From Dryomyza anilis (Eukaryota > Arthropoda > Insecta > Diptera > Dryomyzidae), in the NCBI GenBank assembly GCA_951804985.1, contig OX638136.1:5025852-5089851 (forward strand): 64,000 nt of DNA, in the 5' to 3' direction. Both the position numbers and the translations under genes were made by a program. How positions within the stretch are numbered: position 1 is the first letter of the stretch; every line of letters begins with the position of its first letter. The notes below the pieces were generated by a model. That model searched no databases, was not told the origin of the DNA, and was given only the letters and a program-made list of their open reading frames with translations. Of this stretch, positions 57,307-64,000 are shown in pieces.

Positions 57307-58320
57307 AACCTATTTTTTCCACATTAATGGTTAAATTGGCGTTAGCTAGCAAATTCGCGACTTCCCTCAACACGATTAAATGACTTTTAAAATTTGACGT
57401 ACAAACCAGTAAATCGTCTAAATAAATAAATAAATACGTTCTCACGAAGCCGGCTTGGGTTGACCTTGTCCATGAGGCGACTCATCCTTTGTGCGGCATT
57501 ACATAGCCCGAAAGGCATAACTGTAAACGAAAGCCGTTTTTTCTTTAGAACACTCATCTAAAGGAATTTGCCAGAATGCATCTTTAAGGTCGATTCCTGA
57601 TATAAAATGAGTGTCTTGCAGTCTGCTCAAAAGTCCATTAATATGTGATAGGGGATGTGCGTCCTTTTTGGTCAAACTATTTAACTTTCTCGAATCTAAA
57701 CATAGTCTAATCTTGTTCGGCTTCCTGACGAGTACAATTGGGCTACACCAAGGACTGTTACTCTCCTCAATAACACCTTGTTGGGTCATACGATCTAACT
57801 CAGCATACGCTTCTACTTGTCGAGGTGGTGAAAGTGGGTAATGCTTACATTTAATGGGAATTGATTGGCCTGTATCTATGATATGCATTTCTATTTTTGT
57901 CTTTCCTAAGCCTAATTTTGAAAAGGATGGAAATTCATCAATAACCTTATTTAACTCATATTTTAACTCAGCGTTTAATGAATGACAGTTATCATTTGCT
58001 TCCATCTTAACCACTTCGTTGATTAGTGACATTTCTGCTACAATTTGTGGTGCTATATTAAATTCATGCCAGAAATTAATACCTAGATACACAGATTGCT
58101 GCAGGTTTGGTGACAAATAAAATTGAATGTTTTTAACTATATTGTTGTAACTAAATGGTATAATTACATAACCGATTATTGACTGTTTTGATCCATCTGC
58201 AGTACTTATAAAATTGTTGAGTGGTTTAATTTGTACATCAAGTTTATTTATTAATTCAACACAATTTTGCATTAAACACTTACAGTTGCACCAGAATCAA
58301 GCAGCGCAAATACTTCTTCT
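57307..58320 (-). pseudogene. Osvaldo/Ulysses-like protease end and reverse transcriptase (broken)
   Basis: Near 58,310 the frame gives LLDSGATVSV (protease active site) and then shifts. The open frame 58,272-57,499 holds LGINFWHEFNIAPQIVAEM, LGKTKIEMHIIDTGQ, NSPWCSPIVLVRKPNKIRLC, DSRKLNSLTKKDAHPLSHIN and FISGIDLKDAFWQIPLDECS. After 57,499 the frame changes (MPFGLCNAAQRMSRLMDKV). The YLDD box region near 57,420 is broken by an extra TATT in a TATT run before GACGAT. No active RT can be made. Confidence 0.8.
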
Positions 58321-58527
58321 TGGCCTAAGTGTATTTTTGCATAAGGTCTGTTATCATTCGAGATATCTAAAACAGCAGAGTTAATAATATTACGAAAATG
58401 TTTACGTTTTTTAAATCTTTCACGACATTTTTCAATTTTTTTGAAATTCTTTATTCAATATTACATTTTTAGCTTCCAAATATCGAATTTTTCTTCCATG
58501 TAATAGTTTATGGAAATCAAAATCAGA

Positions 58528-58870
58528 TTATTTTGATTCATCTTTAATATTTTTAGGTGGTGCTTTTAGAATAACTAGAGGAGTACTAAGTACTGAAACA
58601 GGTTGTAAGTTACTTTCTGAGTTGCCAACGTTGTTGACTTCCTCAGACAAGTTAGTTAGTAATTTGGGGGTTTTGGAGGCGAATGAGTGACCCCCTTGGA
58701 CTCCTCGCTCGATAGTGTGTTTTCCGAATGTTTCATACATTTTGGTGTAGTAACATTTTTCTCACCACACCGCTAACAAAATAGATTTCTCTTTTCCGAC
58801 ACTCATAAAATGAATGGCCAAGTTGTTCACAATTCCAACATTTAAATTTTCTGGTTTCGCATGTTTATCG
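58528..58870 (-). pseudogene. Osvaldo/Ulysses-like gag end with zinc knuckles
   Basis: The minus strand near 58,855 gives KCWNCEQLGHSFYEC, a complete CCHC knuckle. After a one-base shift comes RCGEKNVTTPKC, the second knuckle. The open frame 58,740-58,528 (MYETFGKHTIERGVQGGHSF onward) is the gag tail, with no motif. Upstream gag is missing; bases 58,871-59,314 show no feature except AT-rich DNA. Confidence 0.7.
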
Positions 58871-59314
58871 CGCTTTATAATTAAAAATTTTTAACAGTGC
58901 TTCAGTGTTTTTAATAAAAAATTTAGTGAAAAACATTATATATTCATTACAAACTGCAATTTTGTGTAGTTTATAAACATATACAAAAACAATTCTGTGC
59001 ATTATTTTATACAAAGACTTTCTGCAAATTTTAATTTTCTCTTGTTTACTATTCTTTTGACATTTTACCTTCATAAAACGACTGCATAGTTTAAGAACTC
59101 TTGCTGTGCTTCTTCAACTGTTATCTTTATATCAATTTATTTAAACCATTGCATACTTTTTGGCTCATCTAGATTTAATAACTGTTTCAAAAATGATTCG
59201 CTCTATACCAAATTGCAATGAACAAAGTGAGACTTTGCAATTTGTTAATTGCTGGTTATGCGACAACTTTGCTCATGCCAAGTACGCAGGGTTACCTGTT
59301 CGGGTAATTGACAT

Positions 59315-60606
59315 GGTTCAAATAATTAACTTCCAGAGTTGCCAACTTGTCAATATTTACACATATTCATCCTTAAAGGATGCTGAATCTTGTCGAGTAA
59401 CCGGTTTCTCTGTAAAATATCCCGTTTGTGAGTTATCGTGAAAACCCCTCAAAAGTGATACATTTGTCAAAATTATGACATATCACCTTACAAAACGGTT
59501 CAAATAATTAACTTCCAGAGTTGCCAACTTGTCAATATTTACACATATTCATCCTTAAAGGATGCTGAATCTTTTCGAGTAACCGGTTTCTCTGTAAAAT
59601 ATCCCGTTTGTGAGTTATCGTGAAAACCCCTCAAAAGTGATACATTTGTCAAAATTATGACATATCACCTTACAAAACGGTTCAAATAATTAACTTCCAG
59701 AGTTGTCTACTTGTCAATATTTCACATATTCATCCTTAAAGGATGCTGAATCTTGTCGAGTAACCGGTTTCTCTGTAAAATATCCCGTTTGTGAGTTATC
59801 GTGAAAACCCCTCGAAAGTGATACATTTGCCAAAATTATGACATATCACCTTACAAAACGGTTCAAATAATTAACTTCCAGAGTTGCCAACTTGTCAATA
59901 TTTGGTTTCTCTGTAAAATATCCCGTTTGTGAGTTATCGTGAAAACCCCTCAAAAGTGATACATTTGTCAAAATTATGACATATCACCTTACAAAACGGT
60001 TCAAATAATTAACTTCCAGAGTTGCCAACTTGTCAATATTTACACATATTCATCCTTAAAGGATACTGAATCTTGTCGAGTAACCGGTTTCTCTGTAAAA
60101 TATCCCGTTTGTGAGTTATCGTGAAAACCCCTCAAAAGTGATACATTTGTCAAAATTATGACATATCACCTAACAAAACGGTTCAAATAATTAACTTCCA
60201 GAGTTGCCAACTTGTCAATATTTACACATATTCATCCTTAAAGGATGCTGAATCTTGTCGAGTAACCGGTTTCTCTGTAAAATATCCCGTTTGTGAGTTA
60301 TCGTGAAAAGCCCTCAAAAGTGATACATTTGTCAAAATTATGACATATCACCTTACAAAACGGTTAAAATAATTAACTTCCAGAGTTGCAAACTTGTCAA
60401 TATTTACACATATTCATCCTTAAAGGATGCTGAATCTTGTCGAGTAACCGGTTTCTCTGTAAAATATCCCGTTTGTGAGTCATCGTGAAAATTCCTCAAA
60501 AGTGATACGTCAAAATTATGACATATCACCTTACAAAACGGTTCAAATAATTAACTTCCAGAGTTGCAAACTTGTCAATATTTACACATATTCATCCTTA
60601 AAGGAT
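59315..60606. repeat. Satellite array, 182-bp unit, about seven copies
   Basis: The landmark GGTTCAAATAATTAACTTCC starts units at 59,315, 59,497, 59,679, 59,860, 59,998, 60,180, 60,362 and 60,540. Periods are 182, 182, 181, 138, 182, 182 and 178 bp; the short one lacks 44 bp around CCTTAAAGGATGCTGAATCT. Units differ by few substitutions. The array is cut off inside a unit at 60,606 by an LTR. It may extend beyond the retrotransposon, outside the window. Confidence 0.95.
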
Positions 60607-61205
60607 TGTTGTGTATCATAATCGTAGAGTTCACAGCTTACATATGATCCACTGTTGTGTATCATAATCGTGGAACTTACAGCGTGCTTATGATCCACAA
60701 CATAACATAACCAGTACATTTTTCTTTATGGCATACTTTTAGGGTTAAGCATTATGCATGTTAAACACAAACAGCATTTAATTGTCTTGGCGCACACAGC
60801 TTAACATAGCACAGGTATACACGCCCACGTTAAATAGGTCACTCAGATAAACGCTGACTTAGTTATTTTAGAATGATGAAAGTACTCAATTTATTGTGAA
60901 ATTATAAATACGCTGACTAAGTTATTTTAGCATGATGAAATTACTCAATTTATTGTGAAATTATAAGAATACGAGGTGTTAAGTAGAAGTTAAGTATAGA
61001 CTAAGAATCAATTGTTTTCGATAAGCTGAACTGTCTACAAATAAGTGTTAAGTATAAGTGTAACCAACTTTTAAAGCGAAATAAAGTGTCTTGAAGTAAA
61101 AAAGACCCGGTTGTTTTAAATAATATAAAGAAAGTAAAAAGGACTCAGTAAGTATAAATAGGATCAAGTTAAAGTCCTAGTAGAAGGACATTTTAACATA
61201 CAACA
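60607..61205 (+). repeat. 5' LTR of young gypsy element
   Basis: Starts TGTTGTGTATCATAATCG directly after satellite text and ends ATACAACA, giving TGTTG/CAACA ends (599 bp). A 45-bp block (TGTTGTGTATCATAATCGT) is tandemly repeated at its start, and a second direct repeat (ACGCTGACT with GTTATTTTAG) lies near 60,850-60,960. PBS follows at 61,209. The 3' LTR lies beyond the window. Confidence 0.8.
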
Positions 61206-62077
61206 TTTTGGCGCAGCCGGTTTTCGGACCATACATCAACTCCCAAGGGACGAGAAGGACTAATGGAGATTAATATTGGAAGAAATAACTATTTTGGATC
61301 ATGGAAAATATTTTTTTGTATTTGTAAGTATTGTGAAAAATAATGGATACAAAAAATATGTGCGGTAAAAAAAAAAAAAAAAATTGTGAATTTGTGATAT
61401 AAAACAAAAGAAATATTTAAGAATTTTAATAAGCAAAAAATAATGGAATTATGAAAATTTACATTTGTAAAAATAAAATAGAGAACAATTGAAAATTTTG
61501 AAATAAATTGTGGAATAAAATAAACTTTTAATAAAACTGTGAAATAAAATTGTGAAATGAATTACATAAATTATAAAATTTTATAAATCAGGAAATTAAA
61601 TAAGTAAACTAAATTTTTTATAAAATTGATTAATTGATATATTGAAGAACATTTTTAAAGTAATTGTGAAACATTATAAATTAGTTTGAGACATTTAATG
61701 ATAATGATTAATAAATTTGTAAATTTAAATAAATTGAATAAAATAAGAATTTTGATACAGCAATGTTTTTATAATGTCGCGAAATTAATTAAAGAACAAA
61801 ACTGGAAAATTAAAAAAAAAATAAATAAATTGAACAAATAAGTTAATTTAGGATTCATAAATAATATGTTGATATGATTTTGAAATATAGATTAAAAAGG
61901 TTAAATAATGAAACATAAAATGTGATAAATAAGGTAGTAAAAAATTTAATAGATAAATGAAATAATGTTTAAAAGTTGATTTAATATGAAACTAGTAAAA
62001 ACAAAATAAATAATTTATTTAAGAAAGGTATAGTTAATTATATGATTAAGTAAATGGAAAAATAAGAAACACTAATA
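61206..62077 (+). other. PBS and untranslated leader of young gypsy element
   Basis: TGGCGCAGCCGG at 61,209-61,220 is the primer site (tRNA-Ser type). The following 850 bases are extremely AT-rich with dense stops, consistent with a leader. No ORF. Confidence 0.75.
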
Positions 62078-63058
62078 ATGGGTTCTGAAAATGTATTGAA
62101 ACGCGTTCATTACGTTGTTCCTTACTTTTCTGGGGCAGAATCTCCATTATTAGAAACAGAATTATATAAATTTATTGAATGCTGTGAAACAGCTAAGCTT
62201 AAAATTAAGGAATCAGATAATGAGGAATTTATTAAATGCGTTAGGTTACGTTTGGAGGGAGATGCCTATAAATTAGTAAGGACAAAACAGTTTCAAAAAA
62301 TAGAAGAATTATACGAGTTGTTAAAAAATACGTACTTAAATGAAATTTCTTTAGAATTAGTACTAGAAGAGATTAAAAAGGCTTATCAAAATAGTAACGA
62401 GAGTTTGAGAATGTTTGGTAGACGATTAGATGAGTTGCAATCCATGGCTTTGGAAATTGCAAGTAAAAAATACAGTAAAAAGATAAGTGAGGATGAAGTA
62501 TTCAGATTAGAATTACAGAGCTCAGTGTTGATCTCTTTTAAAGTAGGGGTGAAGGATCCAACTATAAAGGTTGTATTGTTGGGTAGTAAGTCAGAAACAT
62601 TAGATGCATTGTTAGAAGAAGCTTTAAATGTACAGGCTGTTATGCAGCGAAGTCCAAGATCGGAAGAGGATGAATATAATTATATGGAAAAAACACAGTC
62701 AAGCGTTATATCGGAAAATAAATTGCAACAAATAAATAATGAAAGCAACTATAAAAGAAGTGTTCCAACATGTTCATTTTGTAGTAAATTGGGGCATACT
62801 AGGGATGAATGTATTATTAGAAAAAATACGCCTTTCTGCTACGAATGTGGAACTTATGGTCACGAATCTAATTGGATATGTGCGAATAATAATAGTAATA
62901 TAAGACAGAAAGAGTTAGGAATTGTAGATAAGACGTCGGAGGAGACTGTGATCAAATTTACTACTCCATTGCATTTCCATAGAACAGAGGAGACCAATGA
63001 ATTAAAATATGAGGAAGAAGAAGGTGATCGTAATAATATGCAGTGGGCATGGAGATAG
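62078..63058 (+). CDS. gag: Gag polyprotein of Ty3/gypsy retrotransposon, open frame
   Basis: 326 residues, uninterrupted. Capsid-like region in residues 1-200 (VHYVVPYFSGAESPLL, VRLRLEGDAYKLVR, FKVGVKDPTIKVVLL), similar throughout to the decayed gag at 16,080. Two zinc knuckles: CSFCSKLGHTRDEC at residues 232-245 and CYECGTYGHESNWIC at 254-268, all Cys and His present. The C-terminal tail is acidic. The ATG follows a long AT-rich leader. It overlaps the pol frame by about 50 bases. No Asn-rich insert, unlike the older relative. Confidence 0.85.
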   Translation: MGSENVLKRVHYVVPYFSGAESPLLETELYKFIECCETAKLKIKESDNEEFIKCVRLRLEGDAYKLVRTKQFQKIEELYELLKNTYLNEISLELVLEEIKKAYQNSNESLRMFGRRLDELQSMALEIASKKYSKKISEDEVFRLELQSSVLISFKVGVKDPTIKVVLLGSKSETLDALLEEALNVQAVMQRSPRSEEDEYNYMEKTQSSVISENKLQQINNESNYKRSVPTCSFCSKLGHTRDECIIRKNTPFCYECGTYGHESNWICANNNSNIRQKELGIVDKTSEETVIKFTTPLHFHRTEETNELKYEEEEGDRNNMQWAWR

Positions 63059-64000
63059 CTTGGGTTTATCTAATGTAAGTGACGTTTTCATTGAAGTACC
63101 TTGCGAGGCAGCTAAAAATGGAAGACTTATTTTACTGGTAGACTCAGGAGCTGATGCCAGTATAGTAAAAGAAAATGCAATGACAAATTTGCCAGACTTT
63201 AACGAAAATATACAAAAGGATTTAAAAGGAGCTTTTGGTGGGTGTGTTAGAACATTAGGTTCCACCAAAGTCCAACATAGGAACATAGGGCGCTTAAGTT
63301 TATTGCTACATGTAGTGTCACTTAAACAAGGTGTACCAGCTGATGGAATAATCGGACGTGACAATTTATGGAATCGATCTGTAATAAATGCGATAGACAA
63401 AACAATAACATTCTTTGATAAACATAAAAACCATATTATAAAAGTACCAATGAAATCGCAGACAGAAATACAAAATATTTTTTACAATCAACAAATTAAA
63501 ATTCAAGCGAGAACCGCAAAGATAGTATCATTACGTTTAAAAACGAAAATTCCAATAGTGTTAATACATAAACAAGAAATTTTTCCAGGAGTATATTTGG
63601 GCGAAAGCATATCGAATGTTAGCAAAAATAGAGTTTATGTTTCAGTTTTAAATGCTACGGAAACAGAAATTATAATAGACAGTACTTTTAAACCAAAATT
63701 TTCGAATTTTAATCAGTATAAAGAATCGGATACCAATAATTCTACAATAAATAGCATAAATTCAGTAAACATTACAAACAGAATTAATAAATTATTAGAA
63801 GAAATGAAAATTGATGAGACTTTAAATAAAGACGAAATCACATCTTTACAAAATATGTGTATTTCGTATCATGATGTTTTTCATTTAGACGGCGATGAAT
63901 TAACATACACGCCAGCGCTTAAACATGAAATAGCAACACAGTGGAACCAGCCACCGATAAACCAAAAGCAATACAAATTGCCACACACTCATAGAGATGA
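63009..64000 (+). CDS. pol: Pol polyprotein, protease and start of RT, open to window end
   Basis: A frame shifted +1 relative to gag is open from 63,006 (first ATG 63,009) to the last base with no stop. Protease motif LILLVDSGADASIVKENAM with DSG at 63,141, then FGGCVRTLGSTKV, VPADGIIGRDNLWNRSVINA, a linker of about 200 residues with Asn-rich patches, and the RT start INQKQYKLPHTHRD, matching INRKQYKLPHIHRE in the element at 18,590. Expression would need ribosomal frameshifting or a single base change in the overlap. Continues beyond the window. Confidence 0.85.
   Translation, partial: MRKKKVIVIICSGHGDSLGLSNVSDVFIEVPCEAAKNGRLILLVDSGADASIVKENAMTNLPDFNENIQKDLKGAFGGCVRTLGSTKVQHRNIGRLSLLLHVVSLKQGVPADGIIGRDNLWNRSVINAIDKTITFFDKHKNHIIKVPMKSQTEIQNIFYNQQIKIQARTAKIVSLRLKTKIPIVLIHKQEIFPGVYLGESISNVSKNRVYVSVLNATETEIIIDSTFKPKFSNFNQYKESDTNNSTINSINSVNITNRINKLLEEMKIDETLNKDEITSLQNMCISYHDVFHLDGDELTYTPALKHEIATQWNQPPINQKQYKLPHTHRD

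Noticed and set aside
59160..59441. 93-codon ORF at the start of the satellite
   Set aside because: Its second half is satellite sequence and the first half has no recognisable motif; other satellite units do not keep it open.
59315..60606. Regular direct repeats resembling a CRISPR array
   Set aside because: Units are contiguous 182-bp copies without unique spacers, in a eukaryotic TE-rich context. It is satellite DNA.

Overview
Organism. The window looks like nuclear DNA of a higher fly (Diptera), about 70% A+T by eye. The main evidence is repeated mini-me/DINE-1-like elements with a (GTCY)n microsatellite and a conserved core, a tRNA-derived SINE, RTE and jockey non-LTR elements, and several Ty3/gypsy families. 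I found no intact host gene in 64 kb. Nearly everything recognisable is a mobile element, a tandem repeat or a remnant, often nested, as in pericentromeric or other TE-dense chromatin. Species cannot be fixed from sequence alone.

Layout. 1-4.5 kb: a minus-strand gypsy element (SAP-domain gag, 536-bp LTR with TGTTACG/CGTAACA ends) split by a near full-length RTE (173-3335) with a 12-bp target duplication. 4.3-7.7 kb: a recent direct tandem duplication of about 1.7 kb carrying part of that LTR, a (TA)n tract, a SINE and part of a DINE-like element. 7.9-9.7 kb: mini-me element, jockey fragment, minisatellite. 9.7-20.9 kb: a decayed gypsy element (LTR, PBS, gag, protease, RT, RNase H, integrase). 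Its gag is interrupted by about 5 kb of DINE-like elements, jockey ORF1 and ORF2 pieces, and a histone H2B pseudogene with its 3' stem-loop. 21.9-23.2 kb: a GC-richer island with an unrecognised 104-codon ORF.

23.2-37.0 kb: an AT-rich macrosatellite of roughly 2.5 kb per unit, disrupted by a second RTE copy, two solo LTRs of the TGTTACG family, a SINE with 9-bp TSD, a long-TIR DNA transposon with an unfamiliar protein (27.8-30.4 kb), and a solo LTR of about 2 kb with GACG TSD. 37.0-40.8 kb: an Osvaldo/Ulysses-like element (2.2-kb 5' LTR, tRNA-Lys-type PBS, gag and protease remnants). 43.6-46.0 kb: a foldback hAT-like element with a second hAT MITE nested in it, each with an 8-bp TSD. 46.3-48.9 kb: an internally deleted gypsy copy. 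49-55 kb: three DINE-like elements in AT-rich DNA. 55.5-58.9 kb: minus-strand Osvaldo/Ulysses-like pol. 59.3-60.6 kb: a 182-bp satellite. 60.6-64.0 kb: the 5' part of a gypsy element with open gag and pol frames, the only element here that looks young.

No host pathway or operon can be described. What links the features is the order of nested insertions, which empty-site copies within the window allow to be reconstructed in several places. Frameshift and stop calls come from reading the sequence by eye, and family names rest on motifs, not on searches.
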